A DNA stretch of 64,000 nt from Flagellimonas sp. S3867 (GTDB lineage: Bacteria; Bacteroidota; Bacteroidia; Flavobacteriales; Flavobacteriaceae): the NCBI RefSeq assembly GCF_014698935.1, contig NZ_JACVMN010000001.1:806001-870000 (forward strand). Direction: 5' to 3'. The translations under genes and the position numbers were made by a program. Shown here one piece after another: positions 37,453-46,810 of the stretch. Below the pieces are notes generated by a model that was not told the DNA's origin, made no database searches, and saw only the letters and a program-made list of their open reading frames with translations. Each line of letters begins with the position of its first letter. Within the stretch, counting starts at the first letter, position 1.

Positions 37453-38559
37453 ATGAATACTTACGAGTACTTATTTTCACTTTTTTCCTTTCTGGCTTTT
37501 GTATTGGCCATTCTGTTCTTTTTAAAAAGTAAAGGAGATAAGGTGGCCAATCGTCTATTAGGAATTTACGTATTACTTTTTGGGTACAATGTGTTCTATA
37601 ATGTGCTCTATTGGACTGGGGAATTGTACACCCAAAAATGCATAATCATTGTCTTTACCAGCATGCTCGCGTGGGTGTTGTATGGCCCTATATTATTCTT
37701 TTACATAAGAAGGGTGGTCTATGGTACCCGGTTTCATTGGAAAGACCTGGTTCACTTTTTACCTTTTCTTATTATCCTGTTAAACTATTCCAGGGTTTAT
37801 TTAATGGCCCCGGACACTAAACTGGAGTTGATTAAAAATCGTGAGATTATCTTCCATATTCATTATTTTAACCAACATCAGAGTAAAGTCATTGTAGCTT
37901 TGATGTTCTTATATTTTGGACTGATTTTCTGGCAGTTGACAAAAGGAATCATAAGTCGGAACAAAACCGTTTGGCTTAAATGGATATCATTCTCATATTT
38001 GGGGTATGTGGTAGCTTTCTCTTCCTATTTTGTGCTTAGCGGTTTGGGAGTTTTAAAAACAGAACATGATTACTTTATAGGAGCCACGATGATATTTTTT
38101 ATTTCCATGCTGGCTTATTTTGGGTTTGTTCAACCCGAAGTATTTGACGGCAAACCAATGAAAAAAATTGTACCTATTATAAAATACAGAACAACAGGGT
38201 TAACTCCGGATTTTTCAGCAGAATTAAAGGACGAAATGGAAAAGTACATGGAGAAGGATAAACCCTATTTGAACAGTGAATTCAGGTTGGATGACCTTGC
38301 AGCTAAATTAAATATTTCTCGACATCATTGTTCCCAGGTTATCAATGAACACTTTGATTCCACTTTTTTTAATTTTATTAATTCACATAGAATCGAGGAA
38401 GCCAAGAAGATGCTTCGAGGAGACGACAATCTCAATGTTACCGATGTGATGTATGCCTGTGGCTTTAATAATCGAGTTTCCTTTTATAATGCCTTCAAGA
38501 AATTCACAGGAACCACTCCTAAAATGTTCCTTAATTCCGATGGTAAGGAAACGGCCTGA
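37453..38559 (+). CDS. AraC-family regulator with N-terminal membrane domain
   Basis: This 368-residue protein has about seven hydrophobic membrane segments in residues 1-235 (for example LFSFLAFVLAILFFL, FLPFLIILL, IFFISMLAYFGFV) and a cytosolic AraC helix-turn-helix domain at about 270-365 (FRLDDLAAKLNISRHHCSQVIN, VTDVMYACGFNNRVSFYNAFKKFTG). Such membrane-bound AraC proteins are widespread in Bacteroidota and are probably direct membrane sensors. The start of the AraC domain follows an acidic linker (ELKDEMEKYMEKDKPYLNSE). It is followed by a lipoprotein gene on the same strand. Confidence 0.92.
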   Translation: MNTYEYLFSLFSFLAFVLAILFFLKSKGDKVANRLLGIYVLLFGYNVFYNVLYWTGELYTQKCIIIVFTSMLAWVLYGPILFFYIRRVVYGTRFHWKDLVHFLPFLIILLNYSRVYLMAPDTKLELIKNREIIFHIHYFNQHQSKVIVALMFLYFGLIFWQLTKGIISRNKTVWLKWISFSYLGYVVAFSSYFVLSGLGVLKTEHDYFIGATMIFFISMLAYFGFVQPEVFDGKPMKKIVPIIKYRTTGLTPDFSAELKDEMEKYMEKDKPYLNSEFRLDDLAAKLNISRHHCSQVINEHFDSTFFNFINSHRIEEAKKMLRGDDNLNVTDVMYACGFNNRVSFYNAFKKFTGTTPKMFLNSDGKETA

Positions 38560-38760
38560 TCAAGGAAACCTATTTTCAACTAGTTTTTTGCCCCATCAGA
38601 TTGTTGTAAACCTTTATAAGGACTAATTACCCTAACACTTTTAATGTATTCATTTGTTATAAATCGGCATGGTTCTCCAAGGTTGGTCAAAATCATGTTC
38701 TTAAAACTGTTAAAAGAACAATATAACATCCCCCAAGATGAAACTTCAAATTTATTCCAT

Positions 38761-39924
38761 ATGAAAAAGATAATCTATTTACTAGTAGTTGTCCTTATAT
38801 ACTCCTGTGGTTCAAGTGATGGTCCCGGAGACAATGTTCCCAACGAAAATCCTGTGCTAACAAGTATTACCATCAGCTCTTCAAATGGTAATCAACTTGA
38901 TCTTTTTGGTACAAATACCACCACCTTAAATGCAACGGGCAAAGACCAAACTGGCAAAACTATTGGAATTACAGGCACCCTAAATTGGTCGTCCAATAAT
39001 GGTATTGTAAGTGTGGACAATAATGGGCTTGCCACAGGACAAGAAGTAGGAAACTCTATTGTAACAGCCAGTGCAGGAAGCATTTCAGCAATATTTGTTT
39101 TAAGTGTTGTTGACACCGAACCACAATCAGGAACCTTTGTTTATGTAAGCGATGCCGCTCAGTTTGCTACTGGGCCATGGAAAATAGTACGGTATGATGA
39201 AAACGGGCAAAATGCCATGACTTTTATTGATGACGACCTAGCCTGGCCACAGGATATACTATTCCTTGAAGACCAAGGTCAAGTTCTAATTTCCAATTTG
39301 AGTTCAAATAAAATAAACAGGTATGATGCGTCGACAGGCAATTTAATTGGAAGTTTTGCTGCCGGAATAAGTGGCCCGACCCGTATGAAAATTGGTGCCG
39401 ATAATTTACTATATGTTTTACAATGGGAAGGAAATGGGCTAGTTCGAAGGTACCAGTTGGATGGTACATTCGTAGATCAGTTTACCAATGTGGGTGTCAC
39501 CCGAAGTATTGGATTGGATTGGGATTCCATGGGTAACTTATATGTATCCTCTTTTGACGGGGCCTCCGTTAGGAAATTTGATTCAAACGGTAACGATCTT
39601 GGGTTATTCGTCACTTCTGGACTACAAGGCCCAACCAATATTTGGTTTGATGAGAACGACAACCTCTTTGTAAATGACTGGACGGGCAATAAAGTAATTC
39701 AATTTGATTCTGATGGTAACCTTGTTGGTGATTTTATTTCCTCAGGTTTAAGCCAACCAGAAGGTGTAGATTTTTTTCCTAATGGTGATTTTTTAATTGG
39801 TAGTGGTGGAACTGCCCAAATGAGAATGTATGATTCCAATGGCGTCTTTTTAAAGAACTTGGTATCTGCAGGAGCAGGCGGATTAGTCAGACCTAATGCT
39901 GTTCGAATTCGAGAAATCCAATAA
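38761..39924 (+). CDS. NHL-repeat lipoprotein with Ig-like domain
   Basis: This 387-residue protein begins MKKIIYLLVVVLIYSC with lipidated C16; an ATG 39 codons upstream lacks a signal sequence and is rejected as start. Residues about 35-115 are a BID_2-type Ig-like domain (TLNWSSNNGIVSVDNNGLATG). Residues about 125-385 are NHL/SMP-30-like beta-propeller repeats (MGNLYVSSFDGASVRKFDSNGNDLGLF, NDNLFVNDWTGNKVIQFDSDGNLVG). It is likely exposed on the cell envelope as a binding protein. The next gene starts nine bases after its stop. Confidence 0.88.
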   Translation: MKKIIYLLVVVLIYSCGSSDGPGDNVPNENPVLTSITISSSNGNQLDLFGTNTTTLNATGKDQTGKTIGITGTLNWSSNNGIVSVDNNGLATGQEVGNSIVTASAGSISAIFVLSVVDTEPQSGTFVYVSDAAQFATGPWKIVRYDENGQNAMTFIDDDLAWPQDILFLEDQGQVLISNLSSNKINRYDASTGNLIGSFAAGISGPTRMKIGADNLLYVLQWEGNGLVRRYQLDGTFVDQFTNVGVTRSIGLDWDSMGNLYVSSFDGASVRKFDSNGNDLGLFVTSGLQGPTNIWFDENDNLFVNDWTGNKVIQFDSDGNLVGDFISSGLSQPEGVDFFPNGDFLIGSGGTAQMRMYDSNGVFLKNLVSAGAGGLVRPNAVRIREIQ

Positions 39925-39933
39925 GCAGGTAGT

Positions 39934-40797
39934 TTGAAAAAGAAAATAACATTCCTGCTTTTTTGGGCAACAGCAATTTGTTTTGGGCAGATAAAAATGT
40001 TTGAACCTGATGTCATCTCTGATGACCAGTCTTTTGGAATCACTATGTCGCCAGATGGCAGGAAGGCATTGTTTGTAAAGGCCTATGGGGGTAGAGATTC
40101 ATTGCATTTGTTTGAGTCATATTATAAAAATGGGGCATGGCAACAGCCAAAAAAGGCATTTTTTGCCAACAAAACGTTCAATGAAATAGATCCCTCCTAC
40201 ACTCCAGACGGTAATGGCATTTTGTTCAATTCGCTTATTTCTGAAGATGCGGGATACGATGTTTTCATGTTAAAAAAGACGCAGATGGGTTGGACCAAAC
40301 CTTATAAACTCCCAGAAGCAATCAATACCGAACAGCACGAGTTCTATGCAACAATGGCCCTAAATAAAAACATTTATTTCACCAGAAGGATGGATAGCAA
40401 TGACATCTATATGAGCCAATGGAGGGAAGAAGGTTATCAACCCGCAATTCCTGTAAGTGGCTTAAACACCGACACAAGCGATTCCAACCCGTACATATCC
40501 CCAGATGAAGATTTTTTGATTTTTATATCAAGAAGAGAAGGTGGTTTCGGCAATGCCGACCTCTATGTCAGCTTTAGGAAAAATAATAAGTGGAGTAATC
40601 CCATAAATTTAGGAGTTAAGATAAACACCGAAGTGAGCGAGTTTTGTCCAACTCTAGATTTGAAAAACAAAAAATTTCTTTTCTCCCGAACCATTTTTGA
40701 AAACGAATTAAGGATTGAAAACATTTACAGTATACCCCTAAGAAAACTAAACCTCAAAAAACTAAAGAAACAAGCAAAATGGGAATTGTTGGAATAG
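39934..40797 (+). CDS. Secreted WD40-like (PD40) beta-propeller protein
   Basis: This 287-residue protein has a signal peptide (LLFWATAICFGQ) and PD40 repeats resembling TolB (DDQSFGITMSPDGRKALFVKAYGG, EIDPSYTPDGNGILFNSLISEDAGYDVFML, SDSNPYISPDEDFLIFISRREGGFGNADLYVSFR). The start is TTG, nine bases downstream of the NHL gene, so both are in one operon. It probably acts in the periplasm or is exported; no enzyme active site is apparent. Confidence 0.85.
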   Translation: MKKKITFLLFWATAICFGQIKMFEPDVISDDQSFGITMSPDGRKALFVKAYGGRDSLHLFESYYKNGAWQQPKKAFFANKTFNEIDPSYTPDGNGILFNSLISEDAGYDVFMLKKTQMGWTKPYKLPEAINTEQHEFYATMALNKNIYFTRRMDSNDIYMSQWREEGYQPAIPVSGLNTDTSDSNPYISPDEDFLIFISRREGGFGNADLYVSFRKNNKWSNPINLGVKINTEVSEFCPTLDLKNKKFLFSRTIFENELRIENIYSIPLRKLNLKKLKKQAKWELLE

Positions 40798-40808
40798 ATT
40801 TTCTTTAA

Positions 40809-42308
40809 TCATTCATTCCTCACCCTAAAAATCCAGGTTTTGTCTGGGTATTTGCCAAAGAACTTACTGTCTCTGGCCCTTCGGGCCTCCTGCATGGTGT
40901 TGTACCGCTGCAAATACACATAGTTAAACTTGTTCTGGGTCCTATAAAACGATTTTGGCTCCAGTCCCTTTTTCTTTAGTGTAAGCATAAAGCTTTCAAA
41001 ATAGCGTTTGGTTCCAAATACATTGGCAATTAGGTAGAAACCAGGTTCCAAGCCTTCGGCATTGGTCACCTCCTCATATCTTTCGTTTGGCTTTACCTCA
41101 ACGGTTTGCTGCTGGAGTCTCGCGATACTATCCTTTTTTCTTTGCTCCTCTCGTAGTTTTAGGGCGACCAAACTAGCCTGTGCAATGGAATCTCTTTCCC
41201 TAGCTTGTTTTGCCAAAAGTAGTTGCTGTTGTTCAGCCTCCAATCTTTTTTCTTCAGCCAATTTTTGTTGTTCTGTACGCGCCCTTTGTTCCGCTGCCTC
41301 TGCTTCGGCCAATTTTTGGGCTTCAAGTTGTCTTTGTTCCTCCTCGGTCTTCAACCGCTCCAAAGCCAATTCCTCTTCCTTTTCCACATCAAATCCAACA
41401 ACTTTCTTTCTAGCATCACTTTTTCCTATATGATAAGATGCAATGATCTCAAGCGTAGGGTCTTCACCACTCTGGGGCCATTCTGTCCCAAATTCCATCA
41501 AGCCCCCAATTGAAAATTGTTTGGCAATGGTCACTCCTACCCCACCAGAGGGGCCATAAAAGTTATTAAAACCACCTTGCACCCAAAACTTGGAGGTAGA
41601 AAGCAATGCATTAATTCCAAATTGAGTATCCGCATCGGAAATGGATTTCACATAAACAACTGGACGTACCATGCTGTTACCCAGACCCGAAAAAATGGTG
41701 ACAGGGAAATCGTAACTCAAGGTCCCAACATATCCTATCGCATCTTCCTCGCTATCGCTGTTGGACAAATTGAAATCCACTGCATTTTCTACCGCCAATC
41801 CTAGGCCAAATCCATCTGCTTGTAGTCGAATAGCAGGCGATACGGCAATGATAAAATCACTTGGGTTTTCTGGTTCCGAAGGGTTTGGGTCGGGAATAAG
41901 GGCTTCATCGGCTACCTCTTGTTGAAATCCAAACACATTCATTCCAAAAATGAATTGTACTCCATCCAAAGCAATTGCGTGTACATAATTTAAATTTGCT
42001 CCTGTATTTAGATAAACACCCGTATTGTGTTGTAAAAATCCTATTCCAAAAGATGAATTTTGATTGATCCCATGTGAATAATTGGCAAACAAACTAGTGG
42101 GATCGCCATCAATGGTCTGCCATTGCCACCGTGACCAAACCGATAGTGAATTTGGATTATTCCAGTCCAATCCATAAGTGGCATTTAACAAACTGGAGTT
42201 GAACTGCGTTAAGTTATGCTGTCTAAAATCGGCGGGTAAGTTGATTTCCTGTGCCCAAAAAACCATTGATGACAATAAAAATACAATGGAAACGAACGGC
42301 TTGGGCAT
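40809..42308 (-). CDS. PorP/SprF-like outer-membrane protein with coiled coil and SPOR-like end
   Basis: This 499-residue protein has a signal peptide (VFLLSSMVFWAQ) and a beta-barrel-type domain at about 20-300 (FRQHNLTQFNSSLLNATYGLDW, SSFGIGFLQHNTGVYLNTGANLNYVHA), matching the PorP/SprF group linked to type IX secretion and gliding. Residues about 310-405 are a long charged, Glu/Gln/Ala-rich coiled coil. The end (about 415-499) is a SPOR-like module (GFYLIANVFGTKRYFESFMLTLKKKG), which in other proteins binds denuded peptidoglycan. It could thus tie an outer-membrane protein to the cell wall. Confidence 0.85.
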   Translation of the reverse strand: MPKPFVSIVFLLSSMVFWAQEINLPADFRQHNLTQFNSSLLNATYGLDWNNPNSLSVWSRWQWQTIDGDPTSLFANYSHGINQNSSFGIGFLQHNTGVYLNTGANLNYVHAIALDGVQFIFGMNVFGFQQEVADEALIPDPNPSEPENPSDFIIAVSPAIRLQADGFGLGLAVENAVDFNLSNSDSEEDAIGYVGTLSYDFPVTIFSGLGNSMVRPVVYVKSISDADTQFGINALLSTSKFWVQGGFNNFYGPSGGVGVTIAKQFSIGGLMEFGTEWPQSGEDPTLEIIASYHIGKSDARKKVVGFDVEKEEELALERLKTEEEQRQLEAQKLAEAEAAEQRARTEQQKLAEEKRLEAEQQQLLLAKQARERDSIAQASLVALKLREEQRKKDSIARLQQQTVEVKPNERYEEVTNAEGLEPGFYLIANVFGTKRYFESFMLTLKKKGLEPKSFYRTQNKFNYVYLQRYNTMQEARRARDSKFFGKYPDKTWIFRVRNE

Positions 42309-42379
42309 ACGAGAAAATGAAAATTAAACGTTACTTTTAAGTGCTTACAAAGTAAAAAGGGGACTTTAGAAAAATTATT

Positions 42380-42910
42380 ATGCGAATCACCAAACTTTTA
42401 GTTGCTGTTGCAATTCTTGTTGTTGGATTTATCAGCTGCAATAACTCAAATAAAGATAGTGAAATTACTGATCCGGTAGTTTCCACATTTTATTTTATAA
42501 GACATGCTGAAAAGGACCGAACCGATCCTGAAAATCATGACCCTGAGCTAAATCAAGATGGCTTGCTAAGGGCCGTTAGGTGGGCAGAAGTCTTTGACCC
42601 AATAGACATCGACGTTATCTACTCTACCAATTATGAGCGCACATCAATGACTGCCGCTCCTGTATCGGTCAAAAAGAATATCAATGTGAAATATTATGAT
42701 CCAAGGGACTTGGACATTGAAGTCTTTAAATTGGAAAACGAAGGGAAAAATGTGTTGGTAGTGGGCCATAGCAATACCACTCCTACTTTTGTGAACAATA
42801 TGCTGGGTATTGAAAAATACAATCAGATAGATGATACGGACAATAGCAGTCTTTTTATCATCCGAATTATCGATGGGCAAGCCACCGATATTCGCCTAAA
42901 AATGGATTAA
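42380..42910 (+). CDS. Histidine phosphatase (phosphoglycerate mutase-like) lipoprotein
   Basis: This 176-residue protein has a lipoprotein signal (LVVGFISC, C20) and a histidine phosphatase fold with the catalytic phospho-histidine motif FIRHAEK (about residue 41). The second histidine is in VVGHSNTTPTFV. This RHAEK variant with a short length resembles SixA-like and secreted phosphatases. A periplasmic phosphatase with an unknown substrate is likely. It overlaps the convergent next gene by four bases at the stop codons. Confidence 0.9.
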   Translation: MRITKLLVAVAILVVGFISCNNSNKDSEITDPVVSTFYFIRHAEKDRTDPENHDPELNQDGLLRAVRWAEVFDPIDIDVIYSTNYERTSMTAAPVSVKKNINVKYYDPRDLDIEVFKLENEGKNVLVVGHSNTTPTFVNNMLGIEKYNQIDDTDNSSLFIIRIIDGQATDIRLKMD

Positions 42911-43650
42911 TTTTCCGTTACTGTAATTTTTGAGAGCTCTATTTTAGAAAGTAGATTCAATTCCCCTTTTTCAAACAATTGTCCAATATCTAAGATAGCT
43001 GTCCCCTTCGATTTGGGTTTGTAGTTGTTGTAATCCACAAAACGAACTCCGTTGATATAACGCTCATTGTAGGCTTCTCGAAAGCGTTGACCACCTCCAT
43101 TTACATGAAAATCATAGGCCAAATAATCTGGCTTAAACGTTTCTATGTTGAACCAATACACATAAGTGTCATCAAAATCATCTCCTCCACCAGCTTGGTC
43201 AAATGTGACCTTGATTTTGTAATATCCTTGTCCTTTTATGGTTTCTTTACCTAACAATTCCTTATTTACGGCCTTATCATTTAGGCCAAAAGGCAATCTC
43301 GCGAAATAATGCACCGAATTGACAGAATTTGCATATCGGTTTGAAATGGAATCAGGCAAGTTCACCAAGGTGTCATTCATAAAACGTTGAAAAGAACTGT
43401 TGGTTTTGATATCTATAATTGTGACCGAATCCAAAACTGAGATGCGTTTCAATAGTTTTTCTCCATCAATATTTTGAGAAACGTACTTCCTATTTCGAAA
43501 CTCAAAAGAAGTATCCATAGTAGCATAATTGGTTCCCCCAGATACTTCGATGGACGCATCAATAATATCTTGAACGGTGACAGCAGCTTTGTGTTTTTCC
43601 TTACAGGCTATTACAAATAGCACCAAAATTCCAGTTAAGATCCTTTTCAT
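42907..43650 (-). CDS. Lipoprotein of the DUF6503 type
   Basis: This 247-residue protein has a lipoprotein signal (LVLFVIAC, C16). The mature part starts VQDIIDASIEVSGG and contains FEFRNRKYVSQ and DDTYVYWFNIETFKPDYLAYDFHVNGGGQRFREAY, typical of the DUF6503 group of Bacteroidota lipoproteins, which resemble LolA-like beta barrels. Function is unknown. It is convergent with the histidine phosphatase (stop codons overlap) and divergent from smpB. Confidence 0.82.
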   Translation of the reverse strand: MKRILTGILVLFVIACKEKHKAAVTVQDIIDASIEVSGGTNYATMDTSFEFRNRKYVSQNIDGEKLLKRISVLDSVTIIDIKTNSSFQRFMNDTLVNLPDSISNRYANSVNSVHYFARLPFGLNDKAVNKELLGKETIKGQGYYKIKVTFDQAGGGDDFDDTYVYWFNIETFKPDYLAYDFHVNGGGQRFREAYNERYINGVRFVDYNNYKPKSKGTAILDIGQLFEKGELNLLSKIELSKITVTEN

Positions 43651-43731
43651 TGGTCTAGTTTTTCAATACAATCGTAAAATACACCATAACATTACAATTT
43701 TCTTTGCGAAGAGTTTCTATTTTTGCCAACA

Positions 43732-44193
43732 ATGCAGAAAAATATTAACATAAAGAACAAACGCGCCCGATTCGATTATGAAATCTTGGATACCTATACG
43801 GCCGGATTGGTCCTAGGTGGCACCGAAATCAAATCTATTCGATTGGGCAAGGCGTCAATTTCCCAAAGTTTTTGTGAATTCAATGAGGCTGGAGAACTTT
43901 ATGCAATTAATATGCAAGTAGATGAGTACAGCCATGGAGGGTATTACAACCACAAACCCAAAGCGGAGCGCAAATTGCTCTTGAACAAAAAAGAGTTGAA
44001 AAAGCTTCGTAAAGAAGTAACCACCTCTGGACTTACCATAGTTCCGCTTAATCTTTTTATCAATGAACGGGGGTTGGCCAAGTTGAAAATTGGACTCGCA
44101 AAGGGTAAAAAACTGTATGATAAAAGGGAAACTATGAAGGATAGGGATAACAAGCATGATCTATCTCGAATCAAGAAAAGTTTTAACAACTAG
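43732..44193 (+). CDS. smpB: SsrA-binding protein SmpB
   Basis: SmpB binds tmRNA and is required for trans-translation rescue of stalled ribosomes. The 153-residue protein has the usual beta-barrel start ([27 protein letters not shown], about residues 7-33) and the C-terminal [16 protein letters not shown] tail. I chose ATG at 43732, since the family start follows directly; a TTG three codons upstream is less likely. The stop codon overlaps that of the convergent pcm gene (CTAG). Confidence 0.96.
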   Translation: MQKNINIKNKRARFDYEILDTYTAGLVLGGTEIKSIRLGKASISQSFCEFNEAGELYAINMQVDEYSHGGYYNHKPKAERKLLLNKKELKKLRKEVTTSGLTIVPLNLFINERGLAKLKIGLAKGKKLYDKRETMKDRDNKHDLSRIKKSFNN

Positions 44194-44831
44194 TTCTTAT
44201 TTTCCAATAACGGAACAAAACGGAAAGCACCCAATTCTTGTTTTTCAAACTCTTTTTCCGATTTTCTTATAAACAGAGTCATTACCTGTTCGTCTTCCCC
44301 GACAGGAATAACAAGCCTCCCCCCTATCTTGAGTTGCGACATTAATGGTTTCGGAACCATTGGAGCGCCTGCAGTTACAATTATACCATCGAAAGGGGCC
44401 TCCTCGGGTAATCCTTTATACCCATCGCCAAAAATCACTTTTTTGGGTCGATAGTTCATTTTATTAAAAAAGAGTTTGGTCTTTTTAAAAAGCTCCTTCT
44501 GCCGCTCAATAGTATATAGCTTGGCCCTTAAATGCAATAAGATCGCTGTTTGATAACCACTGCCCGTGCCTATCTCCAAAATCTTGTCGTTGGGTTTGAT
44601 TTTTAGTAGTTCAGTTTGAAAAGCAACCGTATACGGCTGCGAAATGGTCTGTTCCGCACCTATCGGAAATGCCTTGTCTTGGTAGGCATGATCCTCAAAA
44701 CCACTGTCCAAAAACAAATGTCTGGGCACTGTTTTAACAGCATCCAACACCGCTTTGTCCTGTATTCCTTTGGCAGACAGCACTTCCACCAATTTATTGC
44801 GCATACCCCGATGCTTCAATGTATCCTTCAT
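44190..44831 (-). CDS. pcm: Protein-L-isoaspartate O-methyltransferase (Pcm)
   Basis: Pcm methylates isoaspartyl residues to repair aged proteins. The 213-residue protein starts [18 protein letters not shown], matching the family; an upstream ATG at 44918 would add 29 unusual residues. The SAM-binding motif is [18 protein letters not shown] (about residues 82-99), and the family active site [15 protein letters not shown] (about 57-71) is present. It ends at smpB with overlapping stop codons and is divergent from the oxidoreductase gene. Confidence 0.94.
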   Translation of the reverse strand: MKDTLKHRGMRNKLVEVLSAKGIQDKAVLDAVKTVPRHLFLDSGFEDHAYQDKAFPIGAEQTISQPYTVAFQTELLKIKPNDKILEIGTGSGYQTAILLHLRAKLYTIERQKELFKKTKLFFNKMNYRPKKVIFGDGYKGLPEEAPFDGIIVTAGAPMVPKPLMSQLKIGGRLVIPVGEDEQVMTLFIRKSEKEFEKQELGAFRFVPLLENKN

Positions 44832-44946
44832 GTCTTTGGTCTGGTTACACGAATTTAAAAAGTTCCGAAGGATTTTGTCAATAGATGCCCTCTTATTTTT
44901 ATGGAAGAGTGATGTCATATCCGTATTTTTGACAAAAACAGGAAGT

Positions 44947-45912
44947 ATGTTAAAAGTAGGTGTCCTTGGTGCTGGACATTTGGGTAAAATTCACCTCAGG
45001 CTCTTAAACGAATCCAAAAAATATGAACTCGTTGGTTTTTATGATCCCGATGAAATCAATGCAAAAAAAGTGGCCGAGGAGTTCGGTTATTCCTATTTTG
45101 AAAACATAAGCGGTCTGATGGATGCCGTAGATGTGGTGGATATTGTTACCCCTACACTTTCTCATTTTGATTGCGCCAAAAAGGCCATTGAAAAAGGAAA
45201 ACACGTTTTTATTGAAAAACCCATTACCAATACAGCCGAAGAAGCTGAAGAATTGCTCCACCTATCAAAAAAACATAATGTAAAGGGACAAGTGGGACAT
45301 GTGGAGCGATTCAACCCTGCTTTTTTATCTGTAAAGGACAAGATTGAAACCCCAATGTTCATAGAAACCCACCGTTTGGCGGAATTCAATCCTAGAGGAA
45401 CGGATGTTCCGGTGGTTTTGGATTTAATGATTCATGATATAGATGCGATTCTAAGTGTGGTGAAATCTGAGGTAAAAAACATCAATGCCAGCGGCGTCTC
45501 TGTCATCAGTAAATCACCTGATATTGCCAATGCCCGAATCGAATTTGAAAATGGATGTGTCGCCAATTTGACCTCCAGTAGAATTTCTTTGAAAAACATG
45601 CGTAAATCCAGATTCTTTCAACGCGATGCCTACATCTCAGTAGATTTTCTTGAAAAGAAGGTCGAAGTGGTCAAAATGAAAGATGCTCCAAAAGAACCAG
45701 GGGATTTTGATATGATTTTACAAAATGCCGAAGGTGAGAAAAAGCAAATCTATTTTGAAAATCCAGATATAGAGACAAACAATGCCATTTTGGATGAGTT
45801 GGAAACCTTTGCAGACGCCATCAATAACAATACAGAACCTGTGGTGACCTTGGAGCAAGGAACCAATGCCCTTAAAGTAGCTTTGCAAATTATAGAATCC
45901 TTTAAAAAATAA
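44947..45912 (+). CDS. Gfo/Idh/MocA family oxidoreductase
   Basis: This 321-residue protein has the N-terminal Rossmann motif VGVLGAGHLGKIHLRLL, the sugar-dehydrogenase pattern HVFIEKPITNTAEEAE (containing the catalytic EKP, about residues 92-94) and the C-terminal beta-sheet domain. Members oxidise or reduce sugar derivatives, and the substrate cannot be told. I chose ATG 44947 because the upstream frame (64 more codons) lies in the pcm gene. The next gene, a 3-hydroxybutyryl-CoA dehydrogenase, follows after four bases. Confidence 0.93.
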   Translation: MLKVGVLGAGHLGKIHLRLLNESKKYELVGFYDPDEINAKKVAEEFGYSYFENISGLMDAVDVVDIVTPTLSHFDCAKKAIEKGKHVFIEKPITNTAEEAEELLHLSKKHNVKGQVGHVERFNPAFLSVKDKIETPMFIETHRLAEFNPRGTDVPVVLDLMIHDIDAILSVVKSEVKNINASGVSVISKSPDIANARIEFENGCVANLTSSRISLKNMRKSRFFQRDAYISVDFLEKKVEVVKMKDAPKEPGDFDMILQNAEGEKKQIYFENPDIETNNAILDELETFADAINNNTEPVVTLEQGTNALKVALQIIESFKK

Positions 45913-45916
45913 GTTG

Positions 45917-46804
45917 ATGAACACAATCGCGGTAATTGGCGCTGGTACAATGGGCAATGGAATAGCTCACGTTTTTGCTCAAAGTGGATTCCAAGTAAGA
46001 TTGATTGATATTTCACAAGCCTCTTTGGATAAAGGAATGGCCACTATCGCCAAGAATTTGGATAGAATGGTATCCAAAGCTATAATCGAAGAAAAGGATA
46101 AGGAAAATACCCTTGACAATATTTCCACATTTACAGATATAAAAGAAGGCGTACAGAAAACCGATTTGGTTGTTGAAGCAGCAACCGAAAATCTGGACAT
46201 TAAACTTCAAATCTTCAAAAATTTGGATGAAATCTGTGACGCCAATACTATTTTGGCCACAAATACCTCGTCCATCTCCATAACACAAATTGCAGCGACT
46301 ACAAAGCGTCCAGATAAGGTCATCGGAATGCACTTCATGAACCCGGTACCTATTATGAAATTGGTTGAAATCATTAGAGGGTACAGCACCTCAGATGAAG
46401 TCACTAAAACCATTATGGAATTGTCAAAGCAGTTGGGCAAAACCCCAACCGAGGTAAATGACTACCCCGGCTTTGTTGCTAATAGAATTTTAATGCCCAT
46501 GATCAATGAAGCTATTGAAACGCTGTACAATCAAGTTGCAGGAGTCCAGGAAATAGATACTGTAATGAAATTGGGAATGGCACATCCCATGGGCCCACTA
46601 CAACTAGCCGATTTTATCGGACTTGATGTGTGTCTGTCCATTTTAAATGTGATGTATGATGGATTCAAAAACCCAAAATACGCACCCTGTCCATTATTGG
46701 TGAACATGGTAATGGCCGGAAAGCATGGTGTAAAATCTGGAGAGGGCTTCTATGATTATTCTGAATCGCGAAAGGCCGAAAAAGTAGCTGCCCAATTCAA
46801 ATAG
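45917..46804 (+). CDS. 3-hydroxybutyryl-CoA dehydrogenase
   Basis: This 295-residue protein has the NAD-binding start IAVIGAGTMGNGIAHVFAQSG and the family motifs LATNTSSISITQIAA, RPDKVIGMHFMNPVPIMKLVEI (catalytic histidine about residue 139) and PGFVANRILMPMINEAIE. It oxidises 3-hydroxyacyl-CoA, usually C4, in butyrate or fatty acid metabolism. No thiolase or crotonase lies nearby. A TTG one codon upstream is possible but ATG is preferred. It is followed by a DUF1015 gene after six bases, in an operon that continues to the YggS-type gene. Confidence 0.95.
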   Translation: MNTIAVIGAGTMGNGIAHVFAQSGFQVRLIDISQASLDKGMATIAKNLDRMVSKAIIEEKDKENTLDNISTFTDIKEGVQKTDLVVEAATENLDIKLQIFKNLDEICDANTILATNTSSISITQIAATTKRPDKVIGMHFMNPVPIMKLVEIIRGYSTSDEVTKTIMELSKQLGKTPTEVNDYPGFVANRILMPMINEAIETLYNQVAGVQEIDTVMKLGMAHPMGPLQLADFIGLDVCLSILNVMYDGFKNPKYAPCPLLVNMVMAGKHGVKSGEGFYDYSESRKAEKVAAQFK

Positions 46805-46810
46805 AAGTTT

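Noticed and set aside
38644..38760. Possible longer N-terminus of the NHL lipoprotein from an upstream ATG
   Set aside because: The extra 39 residues carry no signal and would bury the clear lipoprotein signal at 38761, so the downstream ATG was used.
41062..41513. Long frames opposite the coiled coil of the PorP/SprF-like gene
   Set aside because: They are antisense readings of Glu/Gln/Ala codon repeats (Ser/Cys/Leu rich) and lack any gene features.
43718..43725. TATTTTTG as a promoter -7 element of smpB
   Set aside because: No TTG at the proper distance was found, and the element is only seven bases before the start codon.
44755..44946. Long 5' extension of the Gfo/Idh/MocA gene across the pcm region
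   Set aside because: It overlaps pcm on the other strand and lacks the family start; the Rossmann motif begins at 44947.
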